Below are positions 1 to 11,608 of a stretch of 64,000 nt of DNA, one piece after another. The notes below the pieces were generated by a model. That model was not told where the DNA came from and searched no databases. It was given only the letters and a program-made list of their open reading frames with translations. The position numbers and the translations under genes were made by a program. The DNA is from Microdochium bolleyi (taxonomy: Eukaryota; Ascomycota; Sordariomycetes; Xylariales; Microdochiaceae). The stretch lies in NCBI GenBank assembly GCA_001566295.1, contig KQ964260.1:62001-126000 (forward strand), written 5' to 3'. Numbering within the stretch: the stretch's first letter is position 1; every line of letters begins with the position of its first letter.

Positions 1-468
1 GTCGTGCTGAACGACATTCAGGCCGACGACCACATCACCAAGTCGGATATCGTTGGTCGCGGACGGAACGCCTCCGGCGATGCCAACCACCAACTGCAGT
101 TCGATCGAGACAAATGTCCTGCGCATGTTGCTGGAAACGATGGCTGCATTATTCATTCCCATACCCCCTGCAGGCAGACAGGCTAGGGCAACGTTGAAGC
201 GACCCATCTGTCCAAGAACGTAGTGATTGCTGTCGTTCGGGTGTAGCGGCAAGGTTTCGTGAACGAGGTCCAACAGCGCCTGCGCCGCCGCGAACTCGAC
301 GTGGAGGGCGCAGATCCAGCCAATCTCGTAGTCTTGGACAGATAGTCTTTTGTTTGCCGAAGTTTCGGAGCCTGACGGCTTCGGTCGCTTTCGCGCCGGA
401 CTCGGATGATCCGCGCCATTGTCCTGGGGACTGAGGCCGCGTCTCGTGCTGTTGCTGCTTGTGTTCAT
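1..468 (-). CDS. Nucleoside phosphorylase-domain (PNP_UDP) protein, 5' part
   Basis: The frame is open from an ATG at 468 to the left edge (156 codons), so the gene is cut by the window. Residues 1-45 are a polar, Lys/Arg/Ser-rich leader. From residue 47 the sequence has the marks of the fungal nucleoside phosphorylase-like domain: DYEIGWICAL at 47-56, a GGMGMNNAA stretch near 101, VGIAGGVP at 128-135 and DIRLGDVVV at 140-148. In Pezizomycotina this domain often sits at the N-terminus of NLR-like proteins, followed by a NACHT or NB-ARC module and then ankyrin, TPR or WD repeats. Those parts would lie outside the window. What is seen is the domain start; a role in non-self recognition is inference. 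A simple nucleoside phosphorylase-like protein with no further domains is the alternative. Confidence 0.8.
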   Translation of the reverse strand, partial: MNTSSNSTRRGLSPQDNGADHPSPARKRPKPSGSETSANKRLSVQDYEIGWICALHVEFAAAQALLDLVHETLPLHPNDSNHYVLGQMGRFNVALACLPAGGMGMNNAAIVSSNMRRTFVSIELQLVVGIAGGVPSATNDIRLGDVVVGLNVVQHD

Positions 469-1137
469 GCTGAACCCGTGGCCGCATCAGGTCGATGGCG
501 CGAACAATGACGTTGCGGCCTCGCGGCGCAGCGCCGGCCAGGACTCAGTCGCGGGAACCTAGGATGGATATCTTGCCACGATACTCACTGTGAAGCAACG
601 CACATCAGCAGGCAAAGAGGGGCTGACCTGCATCCCTGTGATTATGCGGCAGAGCGACCCCGCCCTGTGTGCTCACATGCATGATGACCAAGAGCGACTT
701 GTGACTGGAATTGTGCCAGGATACATGCTGGTCTCAGAACCCACCAGGTCAGTCGCTATACTAGGAAACGTGCACAAGATCGCCTCAGCTCCACGATCGT
801 GGACAGTTCTGCGTAGTTATACTTCCCTCTATGCGCTTTTTTTGGCCTCCTTGACTTGACTACGGAATCGAGACTTCAGACAACTAGGTGGATCCCTTTC
901 ACAGATTTTGCGTAGCTGAGACAGCACGCGGGCTAGAACATGTCAGCTCATCAGACATTGCATTCTAGAGTGCTCTACGACCTTGACGAGTCCAGGCGCA
1001 GTCCTGCGGCCGGAAGGATTTCGGAGATATCTTGTAGTGGACACAAATCAGTTTTTGACCAAGGTGTAACTGATCGGCGTTGGCGCCATTGCAAGCTAAC
1101 CTACTGCTATCTTCAATGGGTTTCGTTCTTCATTATC
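469..1137. other. Intergenic, no gene seen
   Basis: This is the 5' flank of the leftward PNP_UDP gene and the 3' flank of the leftward GH43 gene. Short frames on both strands show no family motif and no intron pattern. It should hold the promoter of the gene starting at 468. Confidence 0.5.
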
Positions 1138-2630
1138 TCAAGTCAAAGGGACCATAATACGATCAACGTCCGGTCCATAGCTCCCGTCCGTGATCTTGAT
1201 TACAATCGTGTTTCCGCTCCCGGCGTTCAGATTCGCGTGCACCACACTACTTCCCGGTGTATTCCCGTCCTGTGTCGGTAGGAACGAAACGCGCTGACTC
1301 GCACCGTTGACAATGACGTCCGCGAACCGCTGCGCCGTGTTGCCGTTGAGGTGCTTGATGCGGATCGTCGTGCGGCCCGTGGCGTCGGCCCGGACGTTGT
1401 TGAACGTCACAGTACCACCAGAGGCGCCGCCAATGTAGCCGGCGGCTTTCCCGCCGCTGCAGCCGGTGCATGAGATCGTGACCGCGCCGTTGGAGAGGAC
1501 CGCGGCCTCGCCCTCGGGGCTCGTCTCAGACGGGCCAGCAGCCCACGTGCCGCCCGCGACGTTGGGTGTCCAGTTTACCTGGTCGGCCATGGTAACGCTG
1601 TTCCCGGAGATGGCCAGGGGCAGCCAGATGTACGTACTGCGCATAAGGTTGGTCGAATGCCAGCGGTCGCCCATGTAGATCGCTGTCGTGCTGCTCAGGG
1701 GCAGGATATAGGTTGTTTGGCTGTTGAAGGTCTTAGACCCGGAGGGAGCGAAGTTCTTCCACGAGGACCATGGGCCCGAGAGGGAGGTGGCATAGCTGTA
1801 TACCTGTTGATCCAAGAATATGTTAGCCAGACCAGCAGTTGACAGGTGGAGGGGATTGCTGCCTCTCACGTTATCGTTGGGGTCCCAGCCAGTGAGCAAG
1901 CTGCCAAACATGAAGTAGTATCCTCCCTGCTTCAAGATCGCAGGACTCTCAATCTTCTCGTTCCAGCGGTACACGCTGCTGGTGCCCGTCGTGTTGAGGT
2001 AGTCTGATGTCAAAGCATTGATGCGCAGGCCGTTCTGCCGGTCCTCGGTCAAGAGGTATGCCTTGCCGTCTGTGTCCTGGAACAGCCCCTGGTCGCGGCT
2101 CTCGAAGCCCAATGGCCGCCAGCTGCCACGGTACGAGTACTGCCCGCAGACGGAATCGCCCGTGGCCACACCGACCTTAGCCTCGCCGTAGTTGCTGCTA
2201 TCGATGTGCATATACAGCACGTACTTGCCCGTGGACTGGTTGAAGATGACCTTGGGCCGCTCGACGACGCGGTTGGGGCCAAGGTCCCCGCTGCCCGTCC
2301 GGGAGAGCAGGGCGCCGACGTAGGTCCACTCGACAAGGTTAGTCGACGAGTAGCAGTTGATGTTCTGGAAGAAGGTGCCGTCCGTCTTGTCCTCGCCGAT
2401 CATGTAGAACGTGGAGCCGACCTTGATGATGCCTGCGCCGTGGGCTTGGACGTGTTTTCCGGTGTTGGTCTATGGATGAGTAGGCAGTCAGTATCAGAAT
2501 TACGGTCTTTATGTTCAAGCAATGTATGTAGCAGGCTTACCGCAGTCCAAGTGGCACCAGGAACAATCTGCAGTGTCGCCTGCGCGCACGCGGAGAGGAT
2601 GGCCGTGAGGCCCAAGGTCTTGAGCAGCAT
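1138..2630 (-). CDS. GH43 exo-beta-1,3-galactanase with C-terminal CBM35
   Basis: Two exons, 2630-2541 and 2469-1138, joined across a GTAAGC...CATAG intron in phase 0, give a 473-residue protein. Residues 1-19 are a signal peptide (MLLKTLGLTAILSACAQAT), so it is secreted. The catalytic part is a five-bladed propeller of GH43 type. The stretches VERPKVIF, ESRDQGLFQDTDGKAY, LTEDRQNG and IESPAILKQGGYY resemble the fungal galactan 1,3-beta-galactosidase subfamily (GH43_24). In that family the Glu of the ESPA-type motif is the acid and the usual base is lacking. The last ~130 residues form a CBM35 (GGTVTFNNV, IRIKHLNG, VDRIMVPLT). The enzyme would trim the beta-1,3-galactan backbone of arabinogalactan proteins. 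Family assignment is firm; substrate is by analogy. Confidence 0.9.
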
Positions 2631-4071
2631 GGCGTCTTGTCAACTCTTGGAACAAATGTTTCCTTTGTCTGATGAAAGCCGCACACAGAATATAGTTGCG
2701 ACGCCGCGTTCACGGGAGTCCGAGGTTCTTATAGGAACCGCCAGAAGTCCTCTTGCTGCATGCGTATACTGTCGCATTTTTCGGAAGATTGAAAGCCGAG
2801 TCAGTACCGTTTTCATTTTTAGAATATGACCAGCCATTCATTGTCATATGCAAATTCCCCGCAACACGTGCAAATCACCGACTTCTGACAAGCCTACTAG
2901 TGCCATGACTCTGGCCCTGTGGAGGGGCCTCTTGGACGATCCGGCATTCGAACACCGATTCAGCCAAGGCAAAGTCCGGGGAAGTCCAAAGACAGGGGTC
3001 GCAGGGACTACTCACAATGCTTGAGTGCTGTAACGTTAATCAAGAGCACCAATAAGAGCACGCTCTATTGGGACAAGCCTGCATATGGAAACTGCAGGGT
3101 GTGCAAGGTCGGCAACTGATGCTCCGCGTGTCCTTTTCAGTCACGAGGCACTGCAGCGACGTCATCTCCAAGTGGCCGGCATTGGGTTCGGCGAAATGAC
3201 CAGCAATTGAATGCGACTGTACCGTGGGCGGCCCGCGTATTGGTGCGCTTCGACGTGTCCACTTGCGATGCGCACACTCCACTCCTTGCAGATCATGTCG
3301 GACAAAAAGGGAAGCTGGATATTGGTCGCGGTGATTATCACGAGTCAGAGTATTTACTATATGCAGAGTAAGAGACGACGCGGACTGCGATGATTCCAAG
3401 CCAGTCTTCGGGTACTCTGTCCTGGTCTCATTCCCATTGACCGTGGTTATGGGTAGAGCTTAGGCTCCTTGCAAATAACGGCCTCGCTGGAGGTCCTCGG
3501 ATGCACCGAGATTCCACTTCTCTCAAAGATCTTCGCAGCTGGGAGATCAGGATATAAACATGCCGTTATGAAAGTACGTGCACGATTCCTTGTCTTAACT
3601 CATAACGAGGCTCGGAAAATGATAATTGACTTGCAAGTGGACTTGTTAGAAAGACGTCATAAGCAAGAACAAATCTTGACGAATACGAGCGTTCAATGCT
3701 GGTTGTGAATCCTCCTAACCTTCGGGTTGTTGAAGCCTTCGAGTTGAGTCTGGAGACTGGTCGGTGCGGGAGGGCGAGCACCGCCACACTGCTGCAGCTC
3801 GCTCTAAATTCCTCGGTGGCTGAGCTTACCAGAATTACCAGACTGGGTAAGGCGTTTCGCGGTGACCGCTTGTTGCTGCGCTTCCTGCTGACGCCTCTGG
3901 TGGATCAGTCCGGGCCGCAAGGAAGCGTCCTCAACTAGACAACGTACTTGGAATGAACAGTTCCCGGATTGAGACGATGCTCGTGGGTTTCCTCCTTCAT
4001 ACAATCTACGGCAATACTTGTGCAGTCTCAGACTATCCGCCAAGCAGGGGCCAAGTGGACGAGTTACGACC
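2631..4071. other. Intergenic, no gene seen
   Basis: This lies between the 5' ends of the leftward GH43 gene and the rightward HET gene, so it is a divergent promoter region of about 1.4 kb. Several short frames occur on both strands; none has a motif, a usable intron pattern or a good start. The stretch 3470-3700 is comparatively AT-rich. Confidence 0.5.
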
Positions 4072-7000
4072 ATGGCAACTGGGACCCCGCCACGGGCAGA
4101 ACCGACTTTTGCAACTCTATGCACAACATGCAAGTCTATCGGTCCCTGGAGCCCTGCAGGGTGGAAGGACTTCCACACGCGCAAGACGTACCGCTCACAC
4201 TTGGGATGGATGAGCGAGGATCCGAGCATTCAACGCTCGGTCTCGTACGAGGTCGGCGTGGAGCAGTTCTACACCGACGCAGAGACGTGCGCGTGGTGTG
4301 CCCTAGTGCGTAGAGAACTCCAGCTACCGCCCACGCTGGGCATCGCGAGGAGGCGCGGCCGGTTTACGGCTTACAGCTTCACGCTCGAGTACTGCGCGCC
4401 CGAGGGGCTCCAACCCGTGAAGATCAATCTGGTGCGCGTGTCGGCGACTGCGCGACAGGAGGACGGGTTCGTGCCGTTCTTTACCAAGCTTGGTGTGTTG
4501 GCTAGACCCGGTAAGTGTTCCCTTCCACCTTTCCGGCGCACGGAAGAATGGCAGGAACACCCGTAATCTACGAGAATTTCCATCACGACAGCATCGTTGT
4601 TGACAACACCCAACATGCAGATTCACTGGCAAGCAGCCTCTTCTTCGGTCCACGAGTCACAGATTATCACGGGGCGCAATTCAACCACGAACTCGCCGGG
4701 CAGTGGATCGAGCAGTGCGCGAAAAAGCACCGGAATTGCCATAGTAGCACAGCTTCAAGTGGCTCTTCCACGGCAGCGGGCGTGAGTTCCTCTCTGCCAC
4801 TTCTGCCCTCGAGAATACTGGAGATCATCTCCCAGCCAGATGACCCAGAAGTGCCCAGCATTATCCTCCGCGAAGTCAAGCCCGGCGAAAGGGGCAAGTA
4901 TAGCTGCCTGTCATACGTCTGGGGTCCTCATCAGAGGCACGACTTCCCGCGGCTCGCTCGGTCTCTGCTTCAAACTACCGGTGATGGTGATGAGACAGTC
5001 ACCACTCTCTCCATGGCAGCCGAGCTACCCGCCGTGTTCACACACGCCGTCTACGTGGCGCTGAAGCTCGGCATTAGGTACCTTTGGATCGACGCGCTGT
5101 GCATCTGGCAGGACGACCCGGCGGACCTGAAAACCGAGCTGTCGCAGATGCATCGGTACTACACGGACGCGGCGGTGGTGGTGCAAACCTCTGGCACCGG
5201 GTCTGTCGACGAAAGGTTTCTGGGCGAGGCTCGGAATACCGAGATCGCGGAGCTGCTGGCGGCGGACGACGAGGACGATGTTGATGCTCGCTCTCGTAGT
5301 AGTGGTGTGTTTCTGAGGGTCCCGTACTTCCACAATCACTTTCAGGATGAGGACAAGGGACGACAACAGAAGCCAGACGACAACAAAGAAGCCCCACGCA
5401 GTGTGGCCGGCGAAGGGTACATCAATCCAGGGGAGACCTTGATAGACGCCGCAGATGGACGTGCGGAGCCTCAACGGTCAAACGCGCAAGAGCAGCAGCC
5501 CGACGACATCATCTACATCGCGCCCCTGTCCCTCCTCCCACCACAGTACAGTCCCAGCACCGAACCTTCAGCCAGCCGGGGGTGGATCTTCCAGGAGCAG
5601 ATCCTCTGCAGACGCCTCCTCACCTTCCCATCCGGCGGCGGGATGCTGTTCCACTGCGACTCTGGCCCCAAGGGTGGGTTGTCCGACGGCCAAGTCAGCT
5701 TCCATATCGAAACACCATTCAAAAAACGCGTCAGGCGGGCTGGCATGGGGACGTGGTGGAGAAAGGAGAAGCTGATGCAAACGACGGATTTCCCACCCGG
5801 GATCAAGTACATCCCGCTTAATGACCGGTTGCTCGTGCAGGCAGACTTCATGCGCAAGCTCGAAGTGCTTGGGAACAGACCCGAGATGGTGGTGGACGCT
5901 GACGGGAGTGTGGTGTTGACGCTAGATCTGAGGCTGGACGAGAGGGAAGCCAGGAAAACGTGGAGGGAGAAGAGAGCAGAGAGGGTGGAGAGGATGAGGT
6001 GGTTGCGGGTGGGAATCCGCCAGGGTAGAATCCGCAAGGATGCTGCGAGAAATGGCCGGACAGTGCAGATCGGCGAGGCTGGGGATTATGGCAGAATGGA
6101 CGACCATGTTGATGAGCTTGCCCGCTTGCGGATCGCCGGCACAGAATCTGAGGGCGAGGGGGCCACGGAGGAGCAAAATCTCGACCGTGTAGCACCCGCA
6201 GCTGGCACTGATGAACAAGAAAACAAGCATGATGAAGAGGCCAGAGACGAGGAGCAAAAAGGAGACGAGGAGGAGGACGGAGGCGGGGAGGAGAACAGAG
6301 ACGAGGAGAATGACAGAGATGAGGAGGAGGACAGAGATGAGGAGGAGGACAGCCAGCTAACGCGCTACGAGCCACTCGACCTCACAATGTCCGTCCCGCT
6401 CGCCAACGGCACATCGCATTCCGTCTCCCTCGATCCCACAGAACACCCGTTCCTGCGCGTGAGCCGTGGACAGCGGACAATCACGATCGCCACGGGACCC
6501 TGGCCAGGATGCGTCTTCCCAGCTGGCGTCATAGAGTTGTGGAAGGGCCTCGTCAACGAGTACTGCTGCCGCAGGCTCACGGACCCGCGCGACAAACTCG
6601 TCGCAATGTCGGCGCTGGCGAGTGCCTTTGAGGAGCACTACGGGGAGGGAGTTCTGGGGAGGTATGAGGCGGGACTGTGGCGGGAGTTTGCTGGGGAAGG
6701 GTTATTGTGGTTTTCCGTGTGGAGAAGACGGTCAACAGCGAACAACACGGCGGCAGCCGGTGCAGAGGTCATCGAGCACGACGACAGGGCACCGTCATGG
6801 TCATGGGCAGCCGCCCCGCAGGGTCGCTACCCGGACCTAAAGTCAGAGATCGAGCACGGCGTGGACTACATGGCTCTCGACTACAAGGTACTTGCCTTTG
6901 AAGCCATTCCCGCAGACGACAGTCCCGCGAGAGGCGCGGTCACTGGCGGTTTCGTGCGGGTCTCGGGGCTGGTGATGGATGTGTGGTGGGGGATGGACAC

Positions 7001-7352
7001 AAATAGGCACGGCGAGGAGGTCGTCAACTTGTTCACTGAGCAGCACGGCAGGGAGCGGGCGGGCAAGCAAGGCAACGCGTGCCCGGACCATTGGTGGCTG
7101 TTCCCGCCCGAGGATGGAGAGAGGGAGCACGTACTGCTACTTCTGGGCAGGAGGTTCGTGCAGGGTGTTGGACATAATGATGATCACGAGGGAGAGTGTC
7201 TTCTGCTCCGACCGAGACAGAAGGATCACGCAAGAGGGGATGATGCGGCAGACAACGAGTATGTACGGGTCGGCTTCGCGGGTCCGGTGTTCTTCAACTT
7301 CGAAGAGGAGTGGCGATCAAGGTTCAGGGAGGTTGAGGTGACGATATACTAA
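4072..7352 (+). CDS. HET-domain protein (heterokaryon incompatibility type)
   Basis: The chosen start is ATG 4072 (context gaccATGg); no earlier ATG is in frame. Exon 1 ends at 4510 before GTAAGT. Exon 2 runs from 4555 or 4621 to 7352; both acceptors keep the frame, and the first gives 1078 residues. Exon 1 has the N-terminal Cys-rich box (LCTTCKSIGPW, CAWCALVRREL). Exon 2 opens with WIEQCAKKHRNC, then the HET domain proper: YSCLSYVWG, a TLSMAAELP stretch, GIRYLWIDALCIWQDD, and later SRGWIFQEQILCRRLL. A long acidic repeat tract lies near codon 700 and the C-terminus has the usual APSWSWAA motif. HET proteins trigger cell death on contact between unlike individuals; the partner of this one is unknown. 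No STAND or amyloid domain is visible. Confidence 0.92.
6231..6353 (+). repeat. Acidic minisatellite inside the HET gene
   Basis: Purine-rich DNA coding for Glu/Asp/Arg. Two exact 18-nt copies of gacagagatgaggaggag lie at 6312-6329 and 6330-6347, preceded by degenerate copies from about 6231. The encoded segment is a low-complexity acidic linker. In-frame tandem units of this kind can change copy number between isolates. Confidence 0.85.
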
Positions 7353-7422
7353 TTCAATCACGTATGCCACTATTGAAACTCCATGTCCCTTTCGTTCCTG
7401 CCGGCCAATCTAGCCGATCAGC

Positions 7423-8339
7423 TCAACCAATATTCAAAAACGCAAGTACCTTAAACGTGCTAACATGGTATACCAGCACCACCGCCTTCCACAGCAACCC
7501 ATGCAGCGATCTGGGACTGGTGTTGCTGAGCACGTGCTCCTCGAGGCGCTCCTCAGTGTAAAACACCCGTGCGGCGCGCTGCGACGGGTGGCCGGTGGCC
7601 TCTGCGTTGATGAAGCCGACCGTGATGAGCAGGCTCACGAACCACATGCGCAGATCGTGCGGGCGGCCACCGTTCTTCTCGTGCTCCGCCTGCCGCCGGA
7701 TGTAGCTCCGCGCCATGGTGCGCAGGGTGAGGTCACCGCCCTCGGCGTCGTCAAGCATGCGCTGAAACACTGAAGCACGCACAAAATAGTGTTAGCTTTG
7801 CTTATGGTGAGACTTTCTGCGCCCAAAGTGACATGTAACATCACTTGTAAGAACTCACTATCAGGCTGCATCGTGTAATTATCCCCATGACGAAAGTCCA
7901 ACCGGGTCATGGACCGGTCGTGCTCGACGACATTGTGCGTGCGCGCGTCGACGAGGTCGAACGTCCCATCTTTGCGGAGCACGGGACACATCTGGATTGC
8001 GAGCGTGTGCGCGACGGTGCCCGTCATGTGCAGCGCCTCCATCAGGGCCGCTTCGAGGCGCGGGAGGGTGATGTTCTTGCCATCGCGGGGGCTGCCAATG
8101 GAGGGAAACGGTCGTCAGTCGCAAATCGGGAGAGTTGGAACATGAGAGACATCAGAGATTATGACTTACAGAAATCCTTGGTTGCAGAGAGCGTTTAGGC
8201 CTGGGCAAGGAGCGCGGTCTTCAATGTTGAGGCGGTGGTACGAGTGGTCCTCGGCACGGATCTTCATGGCCTCGGCCTCGCGGGCCTTGGTGTCGAAATT
8301 GAGAAGCGCCCGGATGGGGTCTGTTGGTCCAAAATACAT
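7423..8339 (-). CDS. Haem-thiolate peroxidase (chloroperoxidase / StcC-like)
   Basis: Three exons, 8339-8170, 8091-7859 and 7769-7423, with GTAAGT...GGCAG and GTGAGT...TTCAG introns, give 249 residues. The joined first exon carries the diagnostic APCPGLNALCNQGF (Cys45 of the PCP motif is the proximal haem ligand). This is followed across the intron by LPRDGKNITL and then by EHDRSMTRLD (Glu113, His114, Asp115, Ser117), the acid-base site of chloroperoxidase and peroxygenase enzymes. There is no signal peptide, which fits the intracellular StcC-like branch found near secondary-metabolite genes rather than secreted CPO/UPO enzymes. It would use peroxide, or possibly a fatty acid hydroperoxide, to oxidise a small molecule. 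It is head-to-head with a fatty acid alpha-dioxygenase that makes such hydroperoxides. The 3' exon end is the least certain part. Confidence 0.88.
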
Positions 8340-9045
8340 GGTTCTTTGTCTGACGTGATACAGCCAACACTCGGCTGTTGGTTATCGTTCAGGCTAATGG
8401 AAAATGTTGGTAGGCCGGCTGGGCATGCAATTGATATAAGAATAGAGTACAAAGGGAGGGACTGGAGAAACCAACAAGGCTGACTTTGCAGGGGAGGCCG
8501 GTTCCCTCAGTGATGATCGCTGCTGACCTGCATACCTCGTCTTCGAAACCGAGCACCCCTGCAGCCCAATGCATCAAGTCCTGTCGGCAACTCCTCCCAC
8601 GTCAGAAGTCCGGGATTCAAGGTTCAGCCCGCGTGCAGCTAGGCGCATTGTTGTCCGCTCGCGGGACAGGCCGAATGCACCCTCAGCAGTCACGGTGTAC
8701 AGGGGCTAGCGACTTTGTGGGAGGCCCGGCAGGCTCGGCCAATGTCAGCGGCCGTATGGTCAGCATTCGTGTCAGCTCAGACGCGGATGGAGGCGAGCTG
8801 AAAGCTGAGCCTGCATGCAGTAGTAGGCTATGGCTGACATAGTAAGCTACACAGGGGCTGTCGTATCACCAGATTAAAGACCTTGGGGCGGAAGTTTTTG
8901 GGATTGCATGTGAAAATGGTCTCATGGATAAGGTCGGCAATCTTCCCACATATCATGTCACTCATCTCGTGTAGCATTTGAACCGATTCCATTGTTGAGA
9001 ACAGCATTTTCTTGTCCATAGCTCACAATACCCCCTTCCGACAAC
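8340..9045. promoter_or_regulatory. Shared divergent promoter region of two haem-enzyme genes
   Basis: This 706-bp stretch separates the start codons of the leftward peroxidase and the rightward alpha-dioxygenase and holds no credible gene. The head-to-head arrangement allows shared control. No specific operator was identified. Confidence 0.5.
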
Positions 9046-11203
9046 ATGGGCGATGAGCAACCAAGCACCTTCCAGCCCTCGCTCGTCGAGCGGGTGGCTG
9101 TCCGCGGCTTCAACCTTCTCAACCGGTTCATCCCATGGTACAAGCTCCCCGGCATCCTTGGGGCCTTCAACCTCGCCATCCTCCGCGTCGAGCTCAGAGG
9201 CAAGAACCTCTTCAGCACCTACCCGTCGGGTCAGGCCCTGGGCAGCCAGGACACCCACCCTACCGATGAGCGCTACCTGACTGCCCGCCACTCCGATGGC
9301 CGGGACAACTCGCTTGAGATGCCCCTCATGGGCTGCGCGGGCACCCGCTTCGGCCGTAACTTCCCACGCAGCCACTGCAAGAAGCCCTCCGAGGAAGAGC
9401 TGTGGACTCCGAACCCAGCGCTGGTCAGCGCCCGCTTCATGGCGCGCAGGGAGGACGAGTTCAAGCCTGCGTCGACCTTGAACCTGCTTGCTGCTGCGTG
9501 GATCCAGTTCCAGACCCACGATTGGTTTAACCATGAAGATGTAAGTCGCCCTTCCCACCCCGACAGACCCAGTGCCCGGTACAGGGCTGACTCCGGCATC
9601 AGAGCGATGAGAAGTTCAGCATCCCACTGCCGCCTAAGCACGACTGGCCCGAATCGCACATGAGCCTACCCAAAACGGCCGTCGACACGACGTACAAGGC
9701 CTTTGACGGCAAGTGCCCGGCGTACCGCAACGCCAACACGGCCTGGTGGGACGGCTCGCAGATCTACGGGTCCAGCGAGGCAACCACCACCAAGCTCCGT
9801 GACGGCGCCATGGACGGCAAGCTCCGGCTGAATGACAACGGGGTAGGCGCATTCATCCTGCGCGATGCCCAGAATGTACCGCAGACAGGCTTCAGCACGA
9901 ACTGGTGGGTCGGCATGGAGATGCTGCACACGCTGTTCGCGCTCGAGCACAATGCGATCTGTGATAAGCTCAAGGAGGTGCACCCTGACTGGACTAGGTG
10001 AGTCCTCCCTCCCTCCCTTGATTATTTACATTCACCTCAATGCCTCCAGACCACGATGGACATTGGAACTGACTCAAATGTCGTCGCAACAAGTGACCGC
10101 ATCTTCGACAAGGCCCGTCTCGTCAACTGCGCGCTCATGGCCAAGATCCACACGGTCGAGTGGACGCCCGCGATCCTCGCGCATCCGGCGCTGCAGATCG
10201 GGATGAATGCCAACTGGTGGGGGCTCGCCGGCGAGACGCTCATGAAGCTCGTCGGCCGCATCGCGCCCAACAGCGAGATCATCTCGGGCATCCCTGGCTC
10301 CGGTGTCGACAACGACGGCGTGCCATACAGCCTGACCGAGGAATTTGTGTCGGTGTACCGGATGCACTCCCTGATTCCAGGTGTGTGGAAAGCATTCCTT
10401 TGGTCACTTCTTTGCCGCAAGCCCAACGAACAATACTGACGTGCCCCAAACATCAAGATAACATTGCCTTCTTCGACGCCCGCCGAGGCGAGCACCAGAA
10501 AACCGTGCCTATCTCGACCGTGGCCTTTGAGCACGCCCAGACGCCCGTGGACCCGGTCCCCAAGGGTGGCCTGGGGCTCGACTTCGCCGACGTCTTCTAC
10601 TCCTTTGGCATCAACTATCCCGGCGCCATAACCAACAACAACTACCCGGCCTTCCTGCGCGACTTCACCGACCCTAAGGGCATCCGCCGCGACCTCGGCA
10701 CCGTGGATATCCTGCGCGACCGCGAGCGCAGCGTGCCCCGGTACTGCGAATTTCGGCGGATGCTGCGCATGTCTGTGCCCACGACGTTCGAGGAGATTGT
10801 CGGCGGCGTGGCCGGCAAGGACGGCGCGAAAAGACAGAAGCTCGCCCTGGACCTGGCGGATGTCTACGGGGGCGACATCTCCAAGGTCGACGCGATGGTG
10901 GGGATGCACAGCGAGCCGCTGATCGACGGTTTCGGGTTCAGCGAGACGGCGTTCCGCATCTTCATCGTCATGGCGAGCAGGAGGCTCAAGAGCGACCGGT
11001 TCATCGCCGGGCGCTGGGACGAGGACATGTACACCCGGGAGGGCCTCGCGTGGGTGCAGAACTCGACGATGAAGGATGTGCTGGTGCGGCACTTCCCCTG
11101 CCTCAAGGAGACGCTGGCCAAGAGCGATAATGCGTTTGCGCCGTGGGCCAAGATGGACGGCAGCAAGCCGTACAGGGGACGGGAGACGAATGTCGTTGCG
11201 TGA
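9046..11203 (+). CDS. Fatty acid alpha-dioxygenase (alpha-DOX, haem peroxidase superfamily)
   Basis: Four exons, 9046-9540, 9603-9997, 10094-10380 and 10458-11203, join in phase to 640 residues, the usual length of plant alpha-dioxygenases. Motifs run in the family order: WIQFQTHDWFNHED near residue 155 (distal His158), EEFVSVYRMHSLIP (Tyr385 as radical residue, His388 as proximal haem ligand), and RDRERSVPRYCEFRRML in the C-terminal third. The enzyme adds O2 at C2 of a fatty acid to give a 2-hydroperoxide, which breaks down to a chain-shortened aldehyde and CO2. No signal peptide is seen. Fungal Ppo enzymes are relatives but carry a fused P450 and a different domain layout; that fusion is absent here. 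The neighbouring peroxidase could consume the product. Function beyond the family is inferred. Confidence 0.9.
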
Positions 11204-11608
11204 GTGCTGGTTCAGTCTGTACGGGACGAAGATAACTGGGTGCGAAAAGGCGTCTTCTTTTCCACCTGCGTTATCACAGGTTTCCAAAGAGTGACACCTG
11301 TAATGATTTTTTGAGGAGCTCAGAGCTGATAGCATGGGGATGTGGACCCCCTACGCCGACCTCTAAACTCGGTTTACTTACTCCTGAGGGAGCCTAGAAT
11401 CAGATACTAGTAGCTCGGTAAAGGCTTGGTATGTACCTTACCTGCCTCATGTTGGAATATACGTTTAGACTTTCATAACTCGCGCTTGAAAACTTGATTT
11501 GTCCTCATTTCTCTCGCCTTTCATGACCCCCTGTTGAACGCGCACGCAGTTTGAACCTCCACTCCCCGCAAAGGAAACATAGAATCACACCTACCCGAGG
11601 GTAGATCT
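11204..11608. other. Convergent 3' flank, no gene seen
   Basis: A 405-bp stretch between the stop codons of the rightward alpha-DOX and the leftward AA9 gene. It holds only 3' untranslated sequence as far as can be seen. The continuous antisense frame at 10037-11335 is a shadow of alpha-DOX. Confidence 0.5.

Noticed and set aside
10037..11335. 432-codon - strand frame
   Set aside because: It is antisense to exons 3-4 of alpha-DOX and crosses an intron; a shadow frame.
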